DNA of 15,655 nt from Thermoflexales bacterium (GTDB lineage: Bacteria; Chloroflexota; Anaerolineae; Fen-1058), in NCBI GenBank assembly GCA_016931085.1, contig JAFGFO010000181.1:1-15655 (forward strand), read 5' to 3'. The notes under the pieces were generated by a model. The model was not told the origin of the DNA. It did not search any database and saw only the letters and a program-made list of their open reading frames with translations. A program made the position numbers and the translations under genes. This document shows positions 7,243 through 14,024 of the stretch, piece after piece; within the stretch, counting starts at the first letter, position 1; the number at the start of each line of letters is the position of its first letter.

Positions 7243-8211
7243 CTAAATACGCTCGGCCACACGCAATTTGGCGCTGCGCGATCGGGGGTTCGCGCGTAGC
7301 TCTTCTGTGCCTGGCGTCACAGGTTTCCTGGTAATGATTTTTAATGCGGCCTGGTGATGGCACCGGCACGCTGGCCTCTCGGGAGGACAGATACAGTCTT
7401 TCGATTCCATTTGAAAGAACGTTTTGACCACCCGATCCTCCAACGAATGAAACGTGATAATGGCCAAGCGCCCGCCTGCTCGCAACAGTCTCAACGCTTG
7501 TGGCAAAACGCGCTCCAGCGCGCCTAGCTCGTCGTTCACCGCGATGCGCAGCGCCTGGAAAACCCGCGTGGCGGGCTGAATCCGCCGCCCACCGCCCACT
7601 GGGCGGCGCCCCATCACGTGCTCGACAACCTGCGCCAACTGCTGCGCTGTGTGAATGGGGCGGGCTTGCTCGATGGCCCGCGCGATCTTGCGACTGGCGC
7701 TTTCTTCGCCATAGCGGTATAATAGACTTGCCAGCTCGTCAGCGGGCCATTCGTTCACGATCGAGCTGGCCGGCTGGCCGTGGCTTGGATCGAAACGCAT
7801 GTCCAGGCCGAGAGCAGTGAACGAAAAGCCGCGAGCGCTGTCAGCCAACTGGTCCGACGATAGGCCCAGGTCGAGCAGGATGCCATCTGCCGGCACCAAG
7901 TCGTGCGCCCGGGCGGTGAGCTCGATCTCGTCGAACGAGCCGTGAACAGCCACGAGCTGGCTCCCAAAAGCAGCCAGCCGTTTGCGAGCACGAGCGAGCG
8001 CCGCTGGATCGGCATCCAGACCCAGCAAGCGGCCACCGGGCTGGGCAGCCGACAAGATAGCGGCCGCGTGCCCGCCACCGCCTAGCGTACCGTCGATATA
8101 ACAGCCGCCAGGCCGGATGGCCAGCCAATCGAGCGTCTCTTGTAAAAGAACGGGAACATGCAGAGTTTCGGATTGCAGATTTTGGATTCTGGATTGGGCG
8201 CGTGCTTCCAT
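7243..8211 (-). CDS. rsmH: 16S rRNA (cytosine-1402 N4)-methyltransferase RsmH (MraW)
   Basis: SAM-dependent methyltransferase for cytosine 1402 of 16S rRNA. Motifs seen: HVPVLLQETLDWL near the N-terminus, SAM motif DGTLGGGGHA, LGLDADPAAL, DGILLDLGLSSDQL, GLDMRFDP, FQALRIAVNDELG, FHSLEDRVVKTFF, a CICPPERPACRC cysteine cluster, and a TRKPVTPGTEE end. ATG at 8211-8209 gives 322 residues, normal for the family. The frame stays open to a GTG at 8229. Neither start has a good ribosome site. Residues about 6-14 (QSRIQNLQS) are encoded by a heptad-repeat element inserted between mraZ and rsmH, so the native start region appears to have been replaced. Confidence 0.93.
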   Translation of the reverse strand: MEARAQSRIQNLQSETLHVPVLLQETLDWLAIRPGGCYIDGTLGGGGHAAAILSAAQPGGRLLGLDADPAALARARKRLAAFGSQLVAVHGSFDEIELTARAHDLVPADGILLDLGLSSDQLADSARGFSFTALGLDMRFDPSHGQPASSIVNEWPADELASLLYRYGEESASRKIARAIEQARPIHTAQQLAQVVEHVMGRRPVGGGRRIQPATRVFQALRIAVNDELGALERVLPQALRLLRAGGRLAIITFHSLEDRVVKTFFQMESKDCICPPERPACRCHHQAALKIITRKPVTPGTEELRANPRSRSAKLRVAERI

Positions 8212-8255
8212 CTTGAAATCCAAAATCACGAATCACAAATCAAAAATCCAAAATC
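8171..8255. repeat. Inverted heptad-repeat element at the mraZ/rsmH junction
   Basis: On the plus strand, four GATTNNN heptads (8171-8198) are followed, after a 15-base spacer, by six NNNAATC heptads (8214-8255). The two blocks are reverse complements in pattern (GATTTTG against CAAAATC) and could fold into a long imperfect hairpin. The last heptad ends exactly at the mraZ stop codon (8256-8258). The spacer holds the likely rsmH ATG, and the left block encodes the RsmH N-terminus. Short tandem heptanucleotide repeats are known from cyanobacteria. I infer a related dispersed repeat here. Confidence 0.75.
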
Positions 8256-8684
8256 CTAGATGCCCAACTGTGCCCAGTGTTCTTCATCGAGCGCGCCGCC
8301 TTCAAATTTTTGGCAACGCTCTTGCCAGGCCACCTGGCTCCATATCTCGATCCGGGTGTTCACGCCGACGACCACGACCTCGCCGTCCACCCCGGCAAAC
8401 TCGCGCAGTGCCTGGGGCAGCAAGATACGACCCTGCTTGTCCAGACTGAGGCTAACAGCCCTCGCAAACAACATGCGCTCAAAGTCACGCCGCCCAGGGA
8501 GCGTCAGGGGGAGATCGGAAACACGGTTGCCCAAAGCCCTGAAATCAGTGAGAGTGAAAATGAACAAGCAACCATCCAGCCCGTGTGTCACGACGAGCCC
8601 CTCGTTCAGCTCAGGCCGAAACTTGGCCGGCAAAGACACCCGTCCTTTGTCGTCAACTGTGTGGTTGAACTCGCCTAGAAACAC
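8256..8684 (-). CDS. mraZ: Transcriptional regulator MraZ
   Basis: First gene of the dcw cluster. The 142-residue product has two SpoVT/AbrB-like DNA-binding repeats, marked by VDDKGRVSLPAKFRPEL (10-26) and LDKQGRILLPQALREF (81-96). MraZ proteins form ring oligomers and bind tandem TGGG-type boxes at their own promoter. Such boxes are present at 8737-8760. The start is GTG 8684-8682, with GGGAGG seven bases upstream. Length is typical. The stop codon abuts the heptad-repeat element. Confidence 0.95.
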   Translation of the reverse strand: MFLGEFNHTVDDKGRVSLPAKFRPELNEGLVVTHGLDGCLFIFTLTDFRALGNRVSDLPLTLPGRRDFERMLFARAVSLSLDKQGRILLPQALREFAGVDGEVVVVGVNTRIEIWSQVAWQERCQKFEGGALDEEHWAQLGI

Positions 8685-8726
8685 GCGTCAGCCTCCCACT
8701 TTACCCACTCCACAAGGGTATTATTT

Positions 8727-8748
8727 GGGAAAAGCCCCCACTTTTCCC
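8727..8748 (-). promoter_or_regulatory. Hairpin in the mraZ leader
   Basis: GGGAAAAG (8727-8734) and CTTTTCCC (8741-8748) form a perfect 8-base stem with a 6-base loop, inside the expected mraZ 5' leader and overlapping two TGGG boxes. It may affect leader folding, or may simply reflect TGGG-rich sequence on both strands. Confidence 0.45.
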
Positions 8749-8760
8749 CATTATATCCCA
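8737..8760 (-). promoter_or_regulatory. Three TGGG boxes at 10-base spacing (probable MraZ operator)
   Basis: On the minus strand TGGG occurs at 8760-8757, 8750-8747 and 8740-8737, exactly 10 bases apart, with a further TGGG at 8764-8761. MraZ of Escherichia coli is known to bind direct TGGGN repeats with this period. The boxes lie immediately downstream of the -10 element of the mraZ promoter, a position suited to autorepression. Confidence 0.75.
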
Positions 8761-8763
8761 CCC

Positions 8764-8792
8764 ATTATACAACAATTTCCCAAAATGCACAA
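8764..8792 (-). promoter_or_regulatory. Sigma70-type promoter of mraZ
   Basis: On the minus strand TTGTGC (8792-8787) is followed by a 17-base spacer and a perfect TATAAT (8769-8764). Transcription would begin near 8757, giving a leader of about 70 bases before the mraZ GTG. A second TATAAT at 8755-8750 lacks a well-spaced -35 box. Confidence 0.65.
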
Positions 8793-8858
8793 TACATTTG
8801 GGATAAAATTTAAGGTTGGGAAAAGAGAGACTGGGCAAGTCTGGAAAAGGCACGCACC

Positions 8859-9824
8859 ATGAGAGTCAAATTCTGGGGAACGCGCGGTTCCATTCCAACT
8901 CCTATCTCGCCGGCGCTTATCGAGGACAAAATTCGCCAGGCATTGCGCGGCGCTGTTGGTCTCAACTTGTCAGACGAAGCCAGCGTCGAACGTTATCTCC
9001 AGGGGCTTCCCCCGACGGTGCGCTACACGATCGGCGGGAACACGGCTTGTGTCGAGGTCCGCGCTGGCCAGCACCTGCTCATCCTCGACGCTGGCACCGG
9101 CATACGCCCGTTGGGTTATGAATTGATCAAGACCGAGTTTGGCCGAGGCCAGGGTGAAGCCGACGTGCTCATCAGCCACACGCACTGGGATCACATCCAA
9201 GGCCTGCCTTTCTTTGTGCCTGGTTTTATAAAGGGCAATCGCCTGACCTTCCACAGCCCGCATGCCAATCTGGAGGAGGCTTTCACCGGCCAGCAGGACA
9301 GCCTCTATTTCCCGGTGCCGCTCAGTTATCTGAGTGCCACTATCCAGTTCCAGCACATCGCGGCCGCGACGTGGTCCACCATCGGAGACGATGCGTCATT
9401 AGGAAATGGCGTGCGAGTCTACCCTTTGCTCATGTCCCACCCGGGTGAGAATTACGGCTATCGCATCGAGCACGACGGCCACAGCCTGGTCTATGCCAGC
9501 GATTCCGAATACAAGCGCATGAGCCAGGCCAGCACCCAGGATTATGTCGATTTTTTCCAGGGCGCGGATTTGCTCATCTTTGATGCGCAATACACCCTCA
9601 GCGATTCCCTGGATAAGGTGGACTGGGGGCATAGCTCCCCCCTGATGGGAGCCGAATTCGCCTACCGGGCCGGCGTCCGGCGGCTGGCACTTTTCCACCA
9701 CGATCCCCTGGCGGACGATCAGGCGGTTTATGCCGGCTTGAAGCAGGCCGAAACCTATCTGGCTAAACGCGGCAGTCCTTGCCAGGTGATGATTGCCGGC
9801 GAAGGGTTAGAGATCGAGTGGTAG
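8859..9824 (+). CDS. MBL-fold metal-dependent hydrolase
   Basis: A 321-residue soluble protein of the metallo-beta-lactamase fold, closest in pattern to PhnP/RNase Z-like phosphodiesterases (COG1235 type). The N-terminus MRVKFWGTRGSIPTP is typical. Metal ligands can be placed: HTHWDH at 107-112, His194 in SHPGEN, Asp242 in FDAQY, and His280/281 in FHHDP; His258 in WGHSS is also notable. The substrate is unknown; cyclic nucleotides or phosphodiesters are possible but not shown. ATG 8859 has AAAAGG eight bases upstream. It is divergent from mraZ, and its end overlaps the start of the histidine kinase gene by 7 bases, suggesting one operon. Confidence 0.85.
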   Translation: MRVKFWGTRGSIPTPISPALIEDKIRQALRGAVGLNLSDEASVERYLQGLPPTVRYTIGGNTACVEVRAGQHLLILDAGTGIRPLGYELIKTEFGRGQGEADVLISHTHWDHIQGLPFFVPGFIKGNRLTFHSPHANLEEAFTGQQDSLYFPVPLSYLSATIQFQHIAAATWSTIGDDASLGNGVRVYPLLMSHPGENYGYRIEHDGHSLVYASDSEYKRMSQASTQDYVDFFQGADLLIFDAQYTLSDSLDKVDWGHSSPLMGAEFAYRAGVRRLALFHHDPLADDQAVYAGLKQAETYLAKRGSPCQVMIAGEGLEIEW

Positions 9825-12097
9825 CCGAAACGATTCAAAGCGACACGCCGTTTCCTAATGGCGCCCTGTCCCAGGAGCGGCTGCGGGTCTTGTATCAGCT
9901 CATTGAACAAATGAACTCGGTCTACGAGCTGCCTGAGCTGCTCGCCTTCATTCTCGATCGGGTGCTGGAGCATACCGGCGGCCTGCGCGGCTATCTCCTG
10001 CTGACCCAGCCGGCGGACGCCGATGACGGGCCGTTTTTGAAGGTGGAAGCGATTCGCGGCCAGGAGCTTGAGCAAGTGCGGACCGAAGACGACGTGTTGT
10101 GCTTTGTCAGCAGCAGCGTGGTGTACGACGTTCTCAAGCAGGGCGAGCCGAGGGTCATCGAGGACTTGCGGCACGACGAGCGCTACGCGGAATCGGCCGG
10201 CATGATGTCGTCCATCTTCAAGTGGCGTTCCATCCTGGCCATCCCGCTTACGATGGCCGAGCGGCGCATCGGTTTGATGTATGTCGAGCATCCGGGCCGC
10301 AACGCTTTTCCCAACCCCGACATGGACCTTCTCAGTGCCTTTGCCGCCCAAGCCGCGGTGGCTATCGATCGGGCGCGGCAGAGCCACCGCCGTGTTGAGG
10401 AACTCGAGCGGCTTAGCCAGGTCAGCCAGTCGGTGGTGCGGGTGTTGGACCTGGATCAAGTCCTCATCCGTATCCTGCACGAGGCGACCCGTCTGCTCGA
10501 CGTAGAAACAGGTTCGGTGCTGCTCCTCGATGCCGAGGCGGGGGAGTTGGCTTTTCGCGTGTCAGTGCGGGGAGGCAGGTCGGTGTCCATCCCCCATCGT
10601 TTGAAAGTGGGCCAGGGTATTGGTGGTTGGGTCGCTCAACATGGCCAGCCGCTTTTGCTGTCCGAGGTGCGCCAAGATCCGCGCTGGTACGGCGAAGTGG
10701 AAGATGACTTTCAAAGCCGCTCCGTCCTGTGTGTGCCGCTCAAGGCGGACGGCCACATCATCGGCGTGCTGCAGGTGCTCAACAAGCAGGGGCTAACAGG
10801 CTTTACCGAGCGCGATTTGACCCTGCTCAGCGCCTTTGCCGCCTCGGCCACGATCGCCATCGAGAACGCTCGCCTCTTTGCCGAGGCCAGCCAGGCGCGG
10901 GAGCTGCGCGCGCTGAACGAGGTGGCCGCCGCGCTGACCGCCAGCCTGGACCTGGAGCGCGTCCTGCAGGTCATTATGGCGGAAGTCAACGCTCTCATCG
11001 GCGTCGAGCGCGCCTCGATCTTTTTGATCGATGAGAACAGCGGTGACCTGGTGCTGGAGTACAGCCTCGGCGGAAAAGAGGCGATCCGGTTGCCGGCACC
11101 CTGGCCAGGCATCGCGGGCTGGATCGCCAGGGAGGGGTTGCCGATCATCGTCAACGACGTTCGCAGCGATCCCCGCTGGGCGCACGACATCGATGCCGCG
11201 ACCCAGTTTGATACCCGCTCGATCCTGGGCGCTCCCCTCAAGTTGGACGAGCGCGTCATCGGCGTGATCGAGATGCTCAACAAGCGCAGCGGCCCGTTCA
11301 CCGAGCACGACCGTGAGCTGCTGGTCGACTTTAGCAAATGGGCCGCCATCGCGCTCAACAACGCCCAACTGTACCGCGAGCTGGACAAGACCAAAGAAAG
11401 GCTGGCCAGCGCGGAAGCGATCGCCGTGATGAGCGACATGGCGCTCAACCTCACCCACCGTCTCAATAACCGCGTCAGCGTTGCCCGCGTCAACGCGGCC
11501 CGCATCCAGGCCAAATGCCAGTCTGAGCTGGACAATCCCTACCTGGCCCAAAAGGTAGAGCAAATCCGCCTGGTCACCGCCGAGAGCCTGGACATCATCC
11601 GGCGCATCCGCCAACCCTTTGAGCTGACCGAGCTTGAACTGGTCGACGTGTCAGACTGCCTGGCCGAGGCGCTGAGTTCTTTCCACATCGAGCCTGGCAT
11701 CCAGGTGCTCGAGAGCTATCAGCCCAGGTTGCCGCAGGTGCTGGCCAGCCGTGAGAAGGTGGTCGAGACTTGTTGTCACATCATTGGGAACGCCCTCGAC
11801 GCGATGGCCAGGCGCGAAAAAGGTGTGCTGCGCCTTCAGACCCGTTATTGCCCGGACGGGCTGGTAGAAGCCGTCGTGGCCGACGATGGGGCGGGTATTC
11901 CACTGGACGTGCAGGCGCACGTCTTCGAACCGTTCTTCACGACCAAGGAGAGCGAGCGGCGGGGATTGGGACTGGGGCTGTGGTTGACTCGTATGTATAT
12001 CAGCCGGCTGGGCGGGCAGGTGAAACTCGACAGCACGCCTGGCCAGGGAACCACAGTCAGCCTCCGCCTGCCGGCCGCACAGGAGAAATCGCCATGA
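9818..12097 (+). CDS. Triple-GAF sensor histidine kinase
   Basis: With GTG 9818 as start the product is 759 residues without membrane helices, so probably a cytoplasmic sensor. Three GAF domains run in tandem: about 37-187, 207-355 (GQGIGGWVAQHGQPLLLSEV, VPLKADGHIIGVLQVLNK) and 377-520 (GIAGWIAREGLPIIVNDV, GAPLKLDERVIGVIEMLNK). The dimerisation helix has the phospho-acceptor in NLTHRLNN (His about 547). The ATPase domain has NALDA (N box), DDGAGI (G1), FEPFFTT (F) and GLGLGLW (G2). The open frame could begin at TTG 9779, but that would overlap the hydrolase gene by 46 bases. The stop overlaps the next ATG (ATGA), so the downstream regulator is the likely partner. Confidence 0.88.
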   Translation: MVAETIQSDTPFPNGALSQERLRVLYQLIEQMNSVYELPELLAFILDRVLEHTGGLRGYLLLTQPADADDGPFLKVEAIRGQELEQVRTEDDVLCFVSSSVVYDVLKQGEPRVIEDLRHDERYAESAGMMSSIFKWRSILAIPLTMAERRIGLMYVEHPGRNAFPNPDMDLLSAFAAQAAVAIDRARQSHRRVEELERLSQVSQSVVRVLDLDQVLIRILHEATRLLDVETGSVLLLDAEAGELAFRVSVRGGRSVSIPHRLKVGQGIGGWVAQHGQPLLLSEVRQDPRWYGEVEDDFQSRSVLCVPLKADGHIIGVLQVLNKQGLTGFTERDLTLLSAFAASATIAIENARLFAEASQARELRALNEVAAALTASLDLERVLQVIMAEVNALIGVERASIFLIDENSGDLVLEYSLGGKEAIRLPAPWPGIAGWIAREGLPIIVNDVRSDPRWAHDIDAATQFDTRSILGAPLKLDERVIGVIEMLNKRSGPFTEHDRELLVDFSKWAAIALNNAQLYRELDKTKERLASAEAIAVMSDMALNLTHRLNNRVSVARVNAARIQAKCQSELDNPYLAQKVEQIRLVTAESLDIIRRIRQPFELTELELVDVSDCLAEALSSFHIEPGIQVLESYQPRLPQVLASREKVVETCCHIIGNALDAMARREKGVLRLQTRYCPDGLVEAVVADDGAGIPLDVQAHVFEPFFTTKESERRGLGLGLWLTRMYISRLGGQVKLDSTPGQGTTVSLRLPAAQEKSP

Positions 12098-12558
12098 CCG
12101 CTGTCCATGATGGAGAAAACCAAGGCTATTCCTATAGCTCGTTTTCTCTTAAGGATTTAGGCCCTTGGCCTAAATCCCGTTATGCGCTGATCGTAGAAGA
12201 CCTGCCGGCCTGGCAGGAGACGCTGCACGAGGTTCTGATCGACGCCGGCTGCCAGGTGTGGGTCGCCTCCAGTTACGCCGAGGCCATCGCGCTGCTGGCC
12301 CAGCGCGAGTTTCACCTGGCCGTGATTGACCCGGTGCTCGACGACACCAACAGCCACAACCGCGACGGCCTGCGCGTTCTGAGGCGCCTCCTCGACGAGC
12401 ATCCCGCCGTGCGCGCCATCGTCATCACCTCCTCCGATCCCAACCACATCCGCCGCGAGGTGCATGAAATGGACGCCAGTGTGCCCGTGTTGTGGAAAGA
12501 CGAGTGGGACGACGAGCAATTCCTGGCCCTCGTGCGCGATATGTGGGAGGCCCCGTAG
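12094..12558 (+). CDS. Single-domain response regulator
   Basis: A 154-residue receiver protein with no output domain. ATG 12094 overlaps the kinase stop (ATGA) and has AGGAG eight bases upstream. Receiver residues are ALIVED (acidic pair E35/D36), VIDP (phospho-acceptor Asp79), ITSSD (Thr112 region) and LWKDE (Lys135). About 28 residues precede the receiver; part of this extension (DLGPWPK) is encoded by a perfect palindrome at 12153-12177. The TAG stop lies inside a second palindromic element. It probably works as a phosphotransfer step or by protein contact, which is inference. It resembles the receiver of the next gene and may be a paralogue. Confidence 0.87.
   Translation: MTAVHDGENQGYSYSSFSLKDLGPWPKSRYALIVEDLPAWQETLHEVLIDAGCQVWVASSYAEAIALLAQREFHLAVIDPVLDDTNSHNRDGLRVLRRLLDEHPAVRAIVITSSDPNHIRREVHEMDASVPVLWKDEWDDEQFLALVRDMWEAP
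12153..12177. repeat. 11-base perfect palindrome inside the response regulator coding region
   Basis: GGATTTAGGCC (12153-12163) and GGCCTAAATCC (12167-12177) pair perfectly around CTT. It falls in the N-terminal extension before the receiver domain and is read in frame. Such a perfect stem in coding sequence suggests an inserted short repeat rather than protein constraint. Confidence 0.65.
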
Positions 12559-12584
12559 GGGCGGGTTTCAAACCCGCCCTTACG
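12554..12584. repeat. Palindromic element carrying the response regulator stop codon
   Basis: CGTAGGGGCGGGTTT (12554-12568) and AAACCCGCCCTTACG (12570-12584) form a 15-base inverted repeat with one G/T mismatch around one base. The TAG stop at 12556-12558 is part of the left arm. It lies 8 bases before the AAAGGAG ribosome site of the next gene. The outer arm matches the element at the ftsI stop codon. Confidence 0.75.
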
Positions 12585-12602
12585 AAACAGAAAGGAGCTA
12601 CC

Positions 12603-13763
12603 ATGCCCGCTGCCCGTGTCCTGATCGTAGAAGACGAAAGCGAATGGCAAGACATCGTCCAAGAGTTGTTGACTGACGAAGGGCACACCTGTCGCGTCGC
12701 GCCCGATTATGAAAGCGCGCTGGGGCAGCTTGCGATCGAGTCCTTCAACGTCGTTTTCCTCGACATGATGCTGCGCAAATTCGACCTGCCCGTGCGCCAG
12801 GGCAGCGGCTGGCGGCTGCTGGACGAGCTGGTGGCGCGGCATCCCAGCGCCAAGGTCATCGTGCTGAGCGGGCGGGCGACCGCCGGCGAGGCGGCCCGGC
12901 TGGTGCGCGACTATCCTATCGCCGACTTTATCGACAAGGGCGAGCCGGACGTCGAAACGCAAATCATAGCCGCCGTTCGCCAGGCCATGCAGGCTCCCGC
13001 GCTGCGCATCCAGACCTTGGGGCCGTTCAAGGTCTGGCGCGACGGGCAGTTGATCGACGCGTGGGAAGACGCGCAGGCCCAAACTGTGGTCAAGCTGCTC
13101 CTGGCCCGGCGAGTGGGCGGGGAAGGAGCTGTCTCGCCTGACGAGCTGATCGAGTGGCTATGGCCTGATTTGGAGCCGGCCGGTGGGCGCAAGCAGTTGC
13201 TCCCCCTGCTCAACAGCGCCCGCCGCAGCCTGGAAGGAGACATCGAGCCGAATGACTCGAATTTCATCCTGCGCAGCTCGAGCGGTTACATCTTTGACAT
13301 GAGCGGCGACGTGAGCTGGGACGTGCGTGAGCTGCGGCAGTTGATCCGCACGGCCAGCTCCAAGCAGCGCGAGGGGGATATGGCGATGGCCATCACGGCC
13401 TACGAAGCGGCGCGCGCGCTGTACGTGGACGATTTCCTGGCTCAAGATCGTTACGCCCCGTGGAGCATTCCCCCGCGGCAGGCTTTGCAGGCCGAGTACC
13501 GCGATGCTCTGATCGGCCTGGCCGAGGCTTACGCGGCGATGGCGCGCTACGCCGACGCCGTGCGCGCCGCCGAGGCCGCCTTGCAAGTGGACCCCCTGCT
13601 GGAGAGCGTTTACCGCCAACTGATGCGCTATCACTACCGCGCCGGGGACAAGCCGCGGGCGCTCAAAGTGTACCGCGACTGCGAAAAGCTCTTTGGCGAG
13701 CTGTTCGGCGAAGGGCCGGCCCCGCAGACCAGGCACCTGTTGGAGGCCATCACTAACGGTTGA
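12603..13763 (+). CDS. Response regulator with winged-helix and BTAD domains
   Basis: A 386-residue transcription regulator. The receiver (1-130) has VLIVED (E10/D11), FLDMM (phospho-acceptor Asp54), VLSG (Ser89) and DFIDKG (Lys112). A winged-helix DNA-binding domain follows (about 134-235: LRIQTLGPFKVWRDG, then a helix-turn-helix with SPDELIEWLWPD). The bacterial transcriptional activation domain is at about 250-386, with TPR-like helices (YRDALIGLAEAYAAMARY, AEAALQVDPLLESVYRQLMRYHYRAG). SARP/AfsR-type regulators share the last two domains. ATG 12603 has AAAGGAG upstream. As the last gene of the operon it is the probable transcriptional output of the GAF kinase; target genes are unknown. Confidence 0.9.
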   Translation: MPAARVLIVEDESEWQDIVQELLTDEGHTCRVAPDYESALGQLAIESFNVVFLDMMLRKFDLPVRQGSGWRLLDELVARHPSAKVIVLSGRATAGEAARLVRDYPIADFIDKGEPDVETQIIAAVRQAMQAPALRIQTLGPFKVWRDGQLIDAWEDAQAQTVVKLLLARRVGGEGAVSPDELIEWLWPDLEPAGGRKQLLPLLNSARRSLEGDIEPNDSNFILRSSSGYIFDMSGDVSWDVRELRQLIRTASSKQREGDMAMAITAYEAARALYVDDFLAQDRYAPWSIPPRQALQAEYRDALIGLAEAYAAMARYADAVRAAEAALQVDPLLESVYRQLMRYHYRAGDKPRALKVYRDCEKLFGELFGEGPAPQTRHLLEAITNG

Positions 13764-13785
13764 TGATGGTAAGTGGGTGCACTTC

Positions 13786-13808
13786 GGGCAGTGTGGGGTA
13801 CATTGCCC
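13786..13808 (+). terminator. Possible hairpin terminator after the signalling operon
   Basis: GGGCAGTG (13786-13793) can pair with CATTGCCC (13801-13808), with one G-U pair and a 7-base loop, 22 bases after the last stop codon. No T-run follows, so termination is only a possibility. The rest of 13764-14024 holds no gene I can support. Confidence 0.3.
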
Positions 13809-13968
13809 CCTGAAACGCAGTCGAGCTGCTGTTCTAGCAAAGGCGCAAATGTGTCTGCCCTTAAGCTGCCAGTACCTTGCCCTTGCCAAGCTTGACCATC
13901 TCGTCAGCCAATTCTTGCCCTGTCCAATGACTGCCCGGACGACTCGGCCGGGTCTTTATAGTATTACC

Positions 13969-14003
13969 CGCGAAAAACTATCACAATCGCAAAGATTTTC
14001 GCG
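13969..14003. repeat. 8-base inverted repeat upstream of the transposase remnant
   Basis: CGCGAAAA (13969-13976) and TTTTCGCG (13996-14003) are perfect reverse complements, overlapping by one base an 8-base palindrome GTGCGCAC (14003-14010). This sits just where transposase homology starts. It may mark the rearrangement that removed the transposase N-terminus, or be a dispersed repeat. Confidence 0.4.
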
Positions 14004-14024
14004 TGCGCACAGAGCACGCAGAGA

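Noticed and set aside
8804..8809. TAAAAT as the -10 box of the MBL hydrolase operon
   Set aside because: No acceptable -35 hexamer at 16-18 bases upstream; the plus-strand promoter remains unplaced.
9779..9817. A TTG start 46 bases inside the hydrolase gene for the histidine kinase
   Set aside because: The extra residues are unlike GAF kinases and a GTG at 9818 gives a minimal overlap.
13931..13960. A GC hairpin followed by TCTTTAT as a terminator
   Set aside because: Only a 5-base stem (CCCGG/CCGGG), a weak T-run, and about 170 bases from the last gene.
13868..13968. A short minus-strand reading ending in WTGQELADEMVKLGKGKVLAA before a TAA
   Set aside because: It looks protein-like but is only about 33 codons after an in-frame stop, with no start signal or recognised family; possibly a gene fragment.
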